Position numbers and translations under genes: made by a program
Source: an uncultured Peptococcaceae bacterium
GTDB lineage: Bacteria; Bacillota; Desulfitobacteriia; Desulfitobacteriales; Syntrophobotulaceae
DNA: 13,290 nt
Direction: 5' to 3'
NCBI GenBank assembly: GCA_937892995.1
Contig: CALBJS010000055.1
Span: 1 to 13,290, forward strand
Shown here: positions 7,722 through 13,290 of the stretch, in pieces
Position numbering within the stretch: the stretch's first letter is position 1
How the letters are laid out: each line of letters starts with the position of its first letter
Notes under the pieces: generated by a model
What the model was told of the DNA's origin: nothing
What the model saw: only the letters and a program-made list of their open reading frames with translations
The model's database searches: none

Positions 7722-8117
7722 ATGGGTGGACTCATAAAAAGTGATCCGGGTGGACTGATCGGGGTGCTTAGCGGTAAAGGCGGGATTGATCTCCCTAAGC
7801 CGTTTTCTAAAGAAATATTTCTTATAAATACGCAGATAGCTTGTACAAGTCATGTCGAGGGGCTTGATGCACTTAAGGAAAAACTGTCGAAAGGGACAAG
7901 ACTGAGTTTTTTCCGGGAGCTGGATAATGAGTATGATAAGCTGGCAGTCCTTATCAAGGATGATCAAGGTAATAAACTAGGCTATGTTTCCAAGGAGAAA
8001 AATGAGATTATCTCCAGACTCATGGATGCCGGCAAACTCATCTATGGCAAATTAATTGAAATAGAAACCAAAGGTAAGTGGCTAAAGATAGAGATTGAGG
8101 TTTATTTGCAGGATTAA
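7722..8117 (+). CDS. HIRAN-domain protein
   Basis: This is a 131-residue protein with a Gly-rich N-terminal tail (MGGLIKSDPGGLIGVLSG), a linker LPKPFSKEIFLINTQIACTSHVEG and a HIRAN core (GTRLSFFRELDNEYDKLAV, LGYVSKEKNEIISRLMDAGK, WLKIEIEVYL). HIRAN domains in eukaryotic HLTF/Rad5 bind 3' ends of single-stranded DNA at stalled forks, and stand-alone bacterial versions are presumed to bind DNA. I chose ATG 7722, which follows AAGGTGA by 5 bases; an in-frame GTG at 7713 would add three residues. Its position right after the J-domain gene suggests co-transcription. The gene is complete. Its biological role is inferred from the domain only. Confidence 0.85.
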   Translation: MGGLIKSDPGGLIGVLSGKGGIDLPKPFSKEIFLINTQIACTSHVEGLDALKEKLSKGTRLSFFRELDNEYDKLAVLIKDDQGNKLGYVSKEKNEIISRLMDAGKLIYGKLIEIETKGKWLKIEIEVYLQD

Positions 8118-8195
8118 AATATAGGCCTTTAATTGAGGGTATATATGAAGCTTTTATTCCTATACTCGAATAAAACATACAAAGGGAGATTTACA

Positions 8196-8450
8196 ATGAG
8201 AAAAGAAGCCAGTATAGAACAGTGGCGGGAATTATATGAAGTGACGATGCACCTTAAATCACTGCATCCCTGGGGATATTTCTCAAAATAATCTGACGTG
8301 TTACTTTGGCGATAGAGAAGAGCTAACAAAAAATGAACGACAAGTACTCAAAAGAACTTGGATTAAAATTCCGGGGCAGAAATGAATGGATCTATTTCCG
8401 TCTATGGAAAGAGGATATGTCCCCTATACACTGCTAACGTAAAAAAGACG
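8196..8450 (+). pseudogene. Decayed hypothetical gene with internal deletion and at least two one-base shifts
   Basis: ATG 8196 follows a good AAAGGGAG site and reads MRKEASIEQWRELYEVT through LHPWGYFSK before a stop at 8289-8291. Downstream, fragments of one protein lie in alternating frames. NNLTCYFGDREELTKNERQVLK (frame of 8287) is followed, after one extra A in an AAAA run near 8351, by ELGLKFRGRNEWIYFR, and then, after one missing base near 8400, by SMERGYVPYT. From memory these pieces follow the order of a Firmicutes family in which the PW...YL segment and CYFGDREELT are some 60 residues apart, so a stretch of about 180 bases is probably missing at about 8280. The family name is not certain; I believe it carries a DUF7309-type label. 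It is clearly non-functional. Confidence 0.65.
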
Positions 8451-8488
8451 ATAAAATATTATTATAAGCCTATTCTTATAATATATGA

Positions 8489-8701
8489 GAAGGTTGTTGT
8501 AGTGATATTCTTGATGGAGGGTATGAGGAAGAATTATTAACTGAGAATATGAAAAGGAAGGACAAGGAAAAAGAGAATATCTTTAATAAAAAGAATGCGG
8601 ATTTATTTCTCAGTATTCTAGGATTAAGCATTACTTATGACTTTGAAGACAACTGGGAGCAAACAAATATCACTGTAAAATTGATGTTGAATTGTAAATA
8701 A
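8489..8701 (+). pseudogene. Fragment resembling plasmid pRiA4b ORF-3 family proteins
   Basis: A 70-codon open frame runs to TAA 8699-8701. The only good start is ATG 8549, which would give 50 residues. Its end reads LGLSITYDFEDNWEQTNITVKLML, resembling the family signature (K.Y.YDFGD.WEH.I.LE) of pRiA4b ORF-3-like proteins, here with Glu for Gly and Gln for His. The lysine-rich part before it (MKRKDKEKENIFNKKNADLF) does not match anything known to me. It lies directly after the decayed gene at 8196 and may be its own 3' end or a separate relic. It ends 14 bases before the DUF1848 start. Confidence 0.4.
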
Positions 8702-8715
8702 GGGGCGTTAGCACT

Positions 8716-9669
8716 TTGATCTTAAGCGTAAGTCGAAGAACAGATATTCCTGCTTTTTATCTTGATTGGTTCTTCAACCGTCTTCAAGAAGGTTTTGTTC
8801 TGGTACGTAATCCTATGAACTATAATCAGGTAAGTAGGGTGGAACTCAATCCTTCGGTGATTGACTGTATAGTGTTCTGGACCAAAGATCCTACGAAGAT
8901 CTTGACAAAACTCGATTTGCTTTCAGAATACAATTATTATTTTCAAATAACTATAAACCCCTATGACCCTAAAATTGAGAGCTTCTTGCCTGCAAAGGAT
9001 AAAATTATTAAGGCGTTTAAGAACCTTTCAAGCAGAGTCGGCAGGAAAAAAACGATCTGGAGGTATGACCCGATTATCCTGACGGATGAGATTGATATAG
9101 ACTTTCATTCTAAGAACTTTAGTTTATTGGTTTCGGAATTAGGAGGGTATACGAATAAGTGTATTATCAGCTTTATTGACTTTTACAAAAAAACAGAACG
9201 TAATATGAAACAACTAAAAGGGAAACCAATCGATTATCAAAAGATGCTGGAAATAGGAAGAAGGTTATCGTGGATAGCACATGAACATAATATAAAAATC
9301 GAGACATGCTCAGAATTTATTGATTTATCGTCAGTTGGTATTGAGCACGCTAAATGCATAGATGACCGATTAATCTCCCAAATAATCGGCCAGGAAATAA
9401 GAATAAAAAAAGATAAGAATCAAAGAGATATTTGCGGGTGTGTCGCCAGTGTGGATATAGGTGTTTATAACACTTGCCGGCATGGCTGTTTATATTGTTA
9501 TGCGAATTTTAGTAATACAGCAGTTCGGAATAATTTAGTAAAGCATAATCTTAATTCATCAATACTTATCGGTAGCGTAAATAAGGCCGATAAAATTACT
9601 GAGAGAAAGATGGTATCTTATATAGTTCAGCAACAAAAATTATCCTTTGAATCAGATTTTAGTAGTTAG
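8716..9669 (+). CDS. DUF1848 family protein with C-terminal radical-SAM-like cysteine motif
   Basis: This is a 317-residue protein of unknown function. The start is TTG 8716, reading MILSVSRRTDIPAFYLDWF, the invariant N-terminus of DUF1848 proteins; an AAGGGG site lies 10 bases upstream and no ATG fits. The middle shows EGFVLVRNPMN, VFWTKDP and WRYDPIILT, also family hallmarks. Cysteines at 240, 242, 254, 258 and 261 form CGC then CRHGCLYC, that is CX3CX2C, the spacing of radical SAM [4Fe-4S] motifs, but placed near the C-terminus rather than the N-terminus. The end NSSILIGSVNKADKITERK matches the usual tail. The gene is intact. The reaction is unknown; iron-sulfur binding is inferred from the cysteines. 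Confidence 0.88.
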   Translation: MILSVSRRTDIPAFYLDWFFNRLQEGFVLVRNPMNYNQVSRVELNPSVIDCIVFWTKDPTKILTKLDLLSEYNYYFQITINPYDPKIESFLPAKDKIIKAFKNLSSRVGRKKTIWRYDPIILTDEIDIDFHSKNFSLLVSELGGYTNKCIISFIDFYKKTERNMKQLKGKPIDYQKMLEIGRRLSWIAHEHNIKIETCSEFIDLSSVGIEHAKCIDDRLISQIIGQEIRIKKDKNQRDICGCVASVDIGVYNTCRHGCLYCYANFSNTAVRNNLVKHNLNSSILIGSVNKADKITERKMVSYIVQQQKLSFESDFSS

Positions 9670-9763
9670 GGCCATCGGAATAAGCTAGGCTAACTTAGAG
9701 ATTAACCCAGAACGATTCCTGTGCTATTTTGAAAAAAGAAACTATCATTGTGAGGCGTACCAT

Positions 9764-10177
9764 ATGAAGATAATTAACGTAACAAATGTCACAGCAGCTA
9801 TTATTCAGCAGGGGGATAAGATATTAATATGCCGGCGGGCAGAGGGAGACAGCTGTTCTGGTTTGTGGGAGTTTCCGGGCGGTAAGCAGGAGGAAAATGA
9901 AACTTTGGAGGAATGCTTAATTCGAGAATGCAGAGAAGAGTTAGGTTTGAGGATAAAAATAAAAGACGTATATCTGAAAAAGTCTTGGAGGTATGGGAAA
10001 AAAGAAATGGAGTTTACCTTCTTTAATGCGGAGATTATCGATGGGGAGGTAAAAATGAAGGTTCATCAGGATATCAAATGGGTGATGGCTGATGAACTCA
10101 GTAACTATATTTTTTGTCCGGCGGATGTGGAGGTTGCTGAAAGATTGGGGCAAGGGAATGAACTGTCAAAAGTATAA
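9764..10177 (+). CDS. MutT-like Nudix hydrolase ((deoxy)nucleoside triphosphate pyrophosphohydrolase)
   Basis: This 137-residue protein is a complete Nudix domain. It should hydrolyse nucleoside triphosphates such as oxidised dGTP to the monophosphate and pyrophosphate, limiting mutation. The N-terminus VTAAIIQQGDKILICRRAEG and the segment LWEFPGGK lead into a full Nudix box (GX5EX7REUXEEXGU): GKQEENETLEECLIREC then REELGL, with the metal-binding glutamates present. Downstream, FFNAEIIDGEVKMKVHQDIKWV fits the MutT/CTP-diphosphatase subgroup. The ATG at 9764 follows a GTGAGG site. Its genuine substrate among the MutT relatives cannot be told. A hairpin terminator lies about 100 bases downstream. 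Confidence 0.9.
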   Translation: MKIINVTNVTAAIIQQGDKILICRRAEGDSCSGLWEFPGGKQEENETLEECLIRECREELGLRIKIKDVYLKKSWRYGKKEMEFTFFNAEIIDGEVKMKVHQDIKWVMADELSNYIFCPADVEVAERLGQGNELSKV

Positions 10178-10262
10178 AAAGGGTTTAAAATTGTAGTATC
10201 CAATATACCGTTATCAAAACAATAAAAGATATTTAGGGAAGGTTTGGAGTAAAGATACTAAC

Positions 10263-10448
10263 TTGCGTGACAGGAGTATTCCCCATGAAGAAATTCATGG
10301 GGTTAGTCTTTGTTGGAGATTGCATGATATTCATTACTTGAGGAAATGTATCGAATATAATAAAATAAACTCGTTTAAGGAATTATTAAGAAACTTAAGA
10401 CATCTTGGTGCGACCGGAGAGGGAGAGATAAGCAATGAACATTATTAA
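10263..10448 (+). CDS. Small unrecognised ORF overlapping the DUF445 start
   Basis: The frame is open from TTG 10263 and ends at 10446-10448, 14 bases inside the DUF445 gene. The part after the hairpin reads LHDIHYLRKCIEYNKINSFK then LLRNLRHLGATGEGEISN, which looks like ordinary protein. The first third overlaps the perfect hairpin at 10281-10302 and is probably not coding, so a later TTG near 10319 or 10340 may be the start, or this may be the 3' relic of a longer gene. The stop-start overlap suggests translational coupling to DUF445. No family is recognised. Confidence 0.3.
   Translation: MRDRSIPHEEIHGVSLCWRLHDIHYLRKCIEYNKINSFKELLRNLRHLGATGEGEISNEHY
10281..10314 (+). terminator. Perfect hairpin with GAAA loop, possible terminator after the Nudix gene
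   Basis: CCCCATGAA (10281-10289), loop GAAA (10290-10293), TTCATGGGG (10294-10302), then TTAGTCTTTGTT. The 9-base perfect stem with a GNRA tetraloop is very stable. The T-rich tail is interrupted, so it may be a weak terminator or an RNA stability element. Confidence 0.5.
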
Positions 10449-11325
10449 CATTTTGGCGGGACCTATAATTGGTTCTATGATCGGTTATGTAACAAATTAT
10501 ATTGCAGTAAAAATGTTGTTTCGACCATTACACCCAATAAAAATAGGGAATTTCAGGCTACCTTTTACCCCTGGGATTTTCCCGAAAAGAAAAGAACAAT
10601 TAGCCAAGGCATTGGGTAAAGCGGTTGGCAATAACCTTTTGACCGGGGAAGATATAGAAAATATGTTTCTAACGGAGGAGATGAAGGAAAAAGTTATTAC
10701 CGAAATAGGTAATTTATTATGTACAGAAGAATATACCATAAAGAATTTATTAGCTGCTTATTTCCAGCAAGATGATTATGTTCGCGGAAAAACACAATTA
10801 GAAAAGTTAATTTGCGAAAAAATCGTTTCAGGGATTTCCAAGTTAGATCTGGGAAAAATCATAGCCAGGGAAAGTGGGCGGGTGATTAAAGAGAAAACTC
10901 AAGGAACAATGCTTGCTCTACTGGTAAACGATAAACTAATCGCCTCGTTAGCTACCCCAATGGGGGAAAAGATTGAAACATATATCAAGGAGAATGGAAG
11001 AGAGATAATAAGGCCAATCGTCAATAAAGAAATTGAAATACTTGAAAATCGGCCAATCGGTGATCTCGTACGGGAAGTAGACATAGACAAAGAACAGCTG
11101 TTAGGGATGTTTGACAAGATTTATACTGAATTTATCCGAAAGAAAGTAGCGGGGTTTATTAAGCAGTTTGATATCGCAGGCGTAGTAGAACAAAAAGTTA
11201 ACGATATGGATGTTTTGGAAATAGAAGAACTTGTGTTTTCCGTAATGAAAAAAGAATTAAATGCAATTGTTAATTTAGGAGCACTGATTGGTCTACTAAT
11301 AGGAACGTTAAATATCTTTATATAG
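10435..11325 (+). CDS. DUF445 (YheB-like) membrane protein
   Basis: This is a 296-residue protein of the DUF445 family, to which Bacillus YheB belongs. The N-terminal membrane segment carries the family signature (IGYVTNYIAVKMLFRPLHP, then LPFTPGIFPKRKEQLAKALG). A long amphipathic, helix-rich middle follows, and a second membrane segment closes the protein (LGALIGLLIGTLNIFI), so both ends should be in the membrane. It is somewhat shorter than YheB. A GAGAGGGAGAG ribosome binding site inside the preceding small ORF places the start at ATG 10435. Function is not established for the family; envelope or membrane organisation is assumed. The gene is intact. Confidence 0.88.
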   Translation: MNIINILAGPIIGSMIGYVTNYIAVKMLFRPLHPIKIGNFRLPFTPGIFPKRKEQLAKALGKAVGNNLLTGEDIENMFLTEEMKEKVITEIGNLLCTEEYTIKNLLAAYFQQDDYVRGKTQLEKLICEKIVSGISKLDLGKIIARESGRVIKEKTQGTMLALLVNDKLIASLATPMGEKIETYIKENGREIIRPIVNKEIEILENRPIGDLVREVDIDKEQLLGMFDKIYTEFIRKKVAGFIKQFDIAGVVEQKVNDMDVLEIEELVFSVMKKELNAIVNLGALIGLLIGTLNIFI

Positions 11326-11389
11326 AGGGTCGTGCCCTTAGATAATCGTACCCCCTCAAAATCCAGTATCATCCGAATAAGGAATTAAT

Positions 11390-11408
11390 CCCGAGCAAAT
11401 TGCTCGGG
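11390..11408 (+). terminator. Hairpin after the DUF445 gene
   Basis: CCCGAGCA (11390-11397), a three-base loop, then TGCTCGGG (11401-11408): a perfect GC-rich 8-base stem about 65 bases past the DUF445 stop. What follows is AGATTTACTTTC, with only short T-runs, so a Rho-independent role is plausible but not certain. Confidence 0.5.
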
Positions 11409-11444
11409 AGATTTACTTTCGGCAAAGAAATAAGTGACAAGCAA

Positions 11445-11463
11445 TTCCTTCAGGTGGAAGGAA
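11445..11463. repeat. Inverted repeat upstream of the resB fragment
   Basis: TTCCTTC (11445-11451) and GAAGGAA (11457-11463) form a perfect 7-base dyad with a 5-base spacer, followed by GTGTTTATTTT. It could be an operator or a weak terminator. It lies 14 bases before the Spo0A-box-like site. Confidence 0.35.
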
Positions 11464-11476
11464 GTGTTTATTTTAA

Positions 11477-11483
11477 TGTCGAA
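11477..11483 (+). promoter_or_regulatory. Spo0A box-like site (TGTCGAA)
   Basis: TGTCGAA is a perfect match to the 0A-box core bound by the sporulation regulator Spo0A. It lies 90 bases upstream of the resB fragment start. A seven-base match arises by chance fairly often, so only the intergenic position gives it weight. Confidence 0.3.
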
Positions 11484-11573
11484 ATAATATGAATTTTGAA
11501 AGGTTAAAGCTTGCAACAATTAGAAACAAGTGATTCTTTTGGTGAAAGATGCTTTTGTTAAAGGAAACGCCTA

Positions 11574-12035
11574 ATGATTAATTCTAAATTAAATAAAAGG
11601 CCGGAATGGTGGAAGATACTGACAACGATGAGAATAGCGATTATCCTTTTGATAACTCTGGGGATTCTTGCTTCGCTAGGTACTCTTATTCCCCAGGGAG
11701 CCCCGGCTGATTTTTATCTGCAATATTATGGCCCTTATCTGGGCAGACTAATTCTATTTTTTATCCTTGACCAAATGTATAGCTCTTGGTGGTTCTTAGG
11801 GTTAGGGGCACTTTTTAGTCTTAATCTTTTGCTTTGTTCCGTTCGTAGAATTGAATCTCTTAAACATATTAGGGATGCAGGATCAGTCTTTCAAAAGAGC
11901 TACGGTTGGCAGGTAAGTGGTTCGATCTCCGATAAAGCTGAAAGTAAGGTTTTTAGATTAAAAGAAGGAGAGCAACTTGCCCTTAATTCCCCCGAAAAGC
12001 TGGTTTTAAAGACCATAAAATTTAGTTATCTATAA
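11574..12035 (+). pseudogene. resB: Truncated ResB-like cytochrome c biogenesis protein (N-terminal part)
   Basis: The 153 residues match the N-terminus of ResB/Ccs1, the membrane protein that with ResC (CcsA) delivers and attaches haem to c-type cytochromes outside the membrane. The visible signature includes WWKILTTMRIAIILLITLG, ILASLGTLIPQGAPADFYLQ, the YGPYLGRLILFF segment and MYSSWWFLGLGALFSLNLLL, giving two or three membrane helices. The family normally has over 300 residues, including an extracytoplasmic domain and a last membrane helix with a conserved histidine; these are absent. The frame stops at 12033-12035 (KTIKFSYL) and runs into a hairpin terminator 7 bases later. The start is ATG 11574, after AAGGAAA. 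It is most likely a relic. It could still be a short natural variant, but the ragged end argues against this. Confidence 0.75.
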
Positions 12036-12042
12036 AAATACT

Positions 12043-12068
12043 AAGCCGGAAAAAATGATATCCGGCTT
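12043..12068. terminator. Bidirectional terminator between resB fragment and coiled-coil gene
   Basis: AAGCCGGA (12043-12050) and TCCGGCTT (12061-12068) form a perfect 8-base stem with a 10-base loop. On the plus strand it is followed by TACTTATTT, and on the minus strand by AGTATTTTTAT. Two genes converge on it, 7 bases after one stop and 3 bases after the other, as expected for a shared terminator. Confidence 0.75.
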
Positions 12069-12071
12069 TAC

Positions 12072-12485
12072 TTATTTGATCCTTTTTAAACGAGCGGTTT
12101 CCATCTCAAGGAAATCAACCTTTTTTTCTAGTTTTTCTAAAGAGGTTATTATTCTCTCATTTACCTCTTGTTGGGCTTCTCGGGCATCAAAGAGGGCGGT
12201 GATCTTAGTGGTAAGATTGTTTTCCATCCTCACTACTATCTGACGAAGTTCGGAGATATTGCCTTGCATAGAGGATTGCCCTTGACGAAGTTCGGAGATA
12301 TCGCCTTGCATGGAGGATTGCCCTTGACGAAGTTCGGAGATATCGGCTTGCATAGAGGATTGCCCTTGACGAAGTTCGAGAATATCATTCTGCATAGAAG
12401 AAATATTACCCTGCATCTGACTTTGACCGTCCGTCAATACTTTTAATTGTTTTAGGATCAAATCCTGAAATTTTTGTCCTTCCAT
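12072..12485 (-). CDS. Coiled-coil protein with 14-residue tandem repeats
   Basis: This 137-residue protein has no membrane segment or signal peptide. After the N-terminus (MEGQKFQDLILKQLKVLTDG), residues from about 20 to 80 are repeats of ISELRQGQSSMQGD, three near-identical copies flanked by more diverged ones. Fourteen residues are two heptads, so the repeat should form a long, regular coiled coil. The C-terminal part (REAQQEVNERIITSLEKLEK, VDFLEMETARLK) is a second coiled coil. The start ATG 12483-12485 follows AAAGGA on the minus strand. Proteins of this style are common in Firmicutes and are usually annotated as hypothetical or DUF1640/tropomyosin-like; a role as oligomer or scaffold is only inferred. 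It shares its terminator with the resB fragment. Confidence 0.8.
   Translation of the reverse strand: MEGQKFQDLILKQLKVLTDGQSQMQGNISSMQNDILELRQGQSSMQADISELRQGQSSMQGDISELRQGQSSMQGNISELRQIVVRMENNLTTKITALFDAREAQQEVNERIITSLEKLEKKVDFLEMETARLKRIK
12242..12409. repeat. 42-bp tandem repeat inside the coiled-coil gene
   Basis: Units start at 12242, 12284, 12326 and 12368 with the common beginning GACGAAGTTCGGAGATAT. The first three differ by only one to three bases; the fourth is diverged after its first dozen bases. The period is a multiple of three, so gain or loss of units keeps the reading frame. Such near-identity implies recent duplication or ongoing gene conversion. Confidence 0.9.
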
Positions 12486-12632
12486 GGTTTATCCTTTCAA
12501 CTTCTTTTACAGAATCGGTTTATTTAATTATATACTATTTCCACTTCCAAAAACAGGTATTAAATATAACCTTTTATACTTAATTTTACAATGGATCCTT
12601 GGAAAGCTTAATCTTGTTAATAAAGATCATTC

Positions 12633-12660
12633 TTGACATTCTCTGACATTTAAGTATAAT
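12633..12660 (+). promoter_or_regulatory. Sigma-A-type promoter of the hsp20 gene
   Basis: TTGACA (12633-12638) and TATAAT (12655-12660), both perfect, are spaced by 16 bases. The leader to ATG 12748 is about 80 bases. Short direct repeats flank it (GACATT twice at a 10-base pitch; GGTCAG at 12672 and 12682, also a 10-base pitch), which may be regulator contacts. No CIRCE element is present, so HrcA control is not indicated. Confidence 0.75.
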
Positions 12661-12747
12661 TAATATTAGAAGGTCAGGATTGGTCAGAATATCAAACTTG
12701 ATCAGCGTATATTTAAAAAATATTAGCATTTTGGGAGGTGTTTTAGT

Positions 12748-13194
12748 ATGTTTAGCTTGGTTCCTTTTAGAAGCGGTGGTCTAGGTAGACGAAGGGATTC
12801 ATGGGATATGGACAACATCTTTGAAAATTTCTTTAAGGATTCCATGTTCCCTGCCTTCTACGCTAATAATAGTCAAATGAAAGTGGATATTCAGGAGAAT
12901 CCTCAAGAGTTTGTGATTGAGGCAGAGATTCCGGGAGTGATGAAAGAAGAAATCAATTTAGAGATTGATGATAACCGTTTGACTATCTCTGTCAACAAAA
13001 AAGATGAAATTAACGAAGAAAAAGAGAACTATATTCGGAGAGAGAGACGTACCTCTTCCATGGTTCGAACCTTTGCTGTCGAAAATATTCTTCCGGATAA
13101 GGTATCTGCCAAATACGAAAATGGGGTCTTGACTATTATTTTGCCTAAAAAAGTGGAAACCGCACCAAAGTATAAAAAAGTAAAAATCGAGTAA
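12748..13194 (+). CDS. Hsp20/alpha-crystallin family small heat-shock protein
   Basis: This 148-residue cytoplasmic holdase is expected to bind unfolding proteins under stress and hold them for the Hsp70 system. The N-terminal arm is MFSLVPFRSGG with DSWDMDNIFENFFKD. The alpha-crystallin domain starts near residue 43 (MKVDIQENPQEFVIEAEIPG) and includes the conserved IPGVMKEEINLEIDDNRLTI and the late KYENGVLTIILPKK (A/G-x-L-x-V-type motif). The C-terminal tail ends KYKKVKIE. A GGGAGGTG site at 12733-12740 supports ATG 12748. It is full length, monocistronic by its strong promoter and terminator, and probably functional. Confidence 0.94.
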   Translation: MFSLVPFRSGGLGRRRDSWDMDNIFENFFKDSMFPAFYANNSQMKVDIQENPQEFVIEAEIPGVMKEEINLEIDDNRLTISVNKKDEINEEKENYIRRERRTSSMVRTFAVENILPDKVSAKYENGVLTIILPKKVETAPKYKKVKIE

Positions 13195-13198
13195 AAGG

Positions 13199-13242
13199 AA
13201 AAAGCCACTGCATCGGATTCCTCGTTTGCAGTGGCTTTTTTG
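13199..13242 (+). terminator. Strong intrinsic terminator of the hsp20 gene
   Basis: AAAGCCACTGCA (13201-13212) pairs with TGCAGTGGCTTT (13227-13238), giving a 12-base perfect stem with a 14-base loop, followed by a run of six Ts. It starts within 10 bases of the hsp20 stop codon. Confidence 0.9.
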
Positions 13243-13244
13243 TT

Positions 13245-13290
13245 GTGCGCCCAGCATGGGCGTAAACTAGTCGGTGAAAGTCCGATACGG
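13245..13290 (+). mobile_element. 5' end of a group II intron, cut by the window edge
   Basis: The sequence from 13245 begins GTGCGCCC, the conserved 5' end (GUGYG) of bacterial group II introns, and continues as a small hairpin (CGCCCA, loop, TGGGCG at 13249-13263) and the segment TCGGTGAAAGTCCGA, which is strongly reminiscent of domain I of this ribozyme class. It starts just after the T-run of the hsp20 terminator, which is the preferred target of group IIC introns. The rest of the ribozyme and the reverse transcriptase would lie beyond the window. Only 46 bases are visible, so subclass and activity are inferred. Confidence 0.7.

Noticed and set aside
8129..8329. 66-codon minus-strand frame
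   Set aside because: It is antisense to the decayed gene at 8196, whose plus-strand pieces have family-like order.
12242..12409. CRISPR-like regular repeats
   Set aside because: Repeats are directly adjacent without spacers and are in-frame coding units of a coiled-coil protein.
12168..12446. 92-codon plus-strand frame with a repeated GLPLTKFGDI unit
   Set aside because: It is the mirror of the 42-bp repeats; the minus strand gives a regular heptad pattern, a proper start and a ribosome binding site.
12600..12747. CIRCE (HrcA operator) upstream of hsp20
   Set aside because: The TTAGCACTC-N9-GAGTGCTAA pattern is absent; only a chance TTAGCA occurs.

Overview
The window looks like a piece of a low-to-moderate GC, spore-forming Firmicute, probably a Clostridia/Peptococcaceae-type bacterium of the Desulfosporosinus or Desulfitobacterium kind. 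This rests on strong AGGAGG-type ribosome binding sites, frequent TTG/GTG starts, the gene families present (DUF2867 SDR, short coiled-coil J-domain protein, HIRAN, DUF1848, DUF445, ResB) and one perfect match to the Spo0A box core. The genus is inference. No rRNA or tRNA gene and no CRISPR array was recognised.

Layout, left to right. Positions 1-1359 (minus) hold most of a GlpA-like FAD oxidoreductase with a C-terminal [2Fe-2S] BFD-like domain, cut by the window edge. A weakly coding stretch follows, with a short possibly frameshifted ORF (1709-1886). A vapBC toxin-antitoxin operon lies on the minus strand (1915-2574): the antitoxin is intact, the PIN toxin is split by one missing base, and the promoter overlaps a palindrome. 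Positions 2600-3300 are a patchwork of short ORF pieces, including a possible IS3 transposase scrap. Two convergent genes follow: an SDR/DUF2867 protein (3306-4772, plus) and a lipoprotein polysaccharide deacetylase (4885-6336, minus), with a hairpin between them.

From 6796 to 11325 everything runs on the plus strand: a coiled-coil J-domain gene with a one-base frameshift, a HIRAN gene 51 bases later, a badly decayed gene with several lesions, a fragment resembling pRiA4b ORF-3 proteins, a DUF1848 protein with a C-terminal CX3CX2C cluster, a MutT-like Nudix hydrolase, a small unrecognised ORF and a DUF445 membrane protein. Next come a truncated ResB (11574-12035) and, convergent to it, a coiled-coil protein built from 42-bp tandem repeats, both facing one shared hairpin terminator. 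The window ends with an Hsp20 gene that has a clear sigma-A-type promoter and a strong terminator. Three bases after that terminator's T-run, the first 46 bases of what looks like a group II intron begin.

Much of the window reads as an accessory region in decay: vapC, the J-domain gene and the gene at 8196 each carry one-base shifts, and resB is truncated. Several shifts fall in short homopolymers, so sequencing error must be excluded for some, but the internal deletion at 8196 and the truncated resB cannot be explained that way. Functional themes are genome maintenance and stress (HIRAN, MutT, J-domain, Hsp20, VapBC) and the cell envelope (deacetylase, DUF445, ResB).
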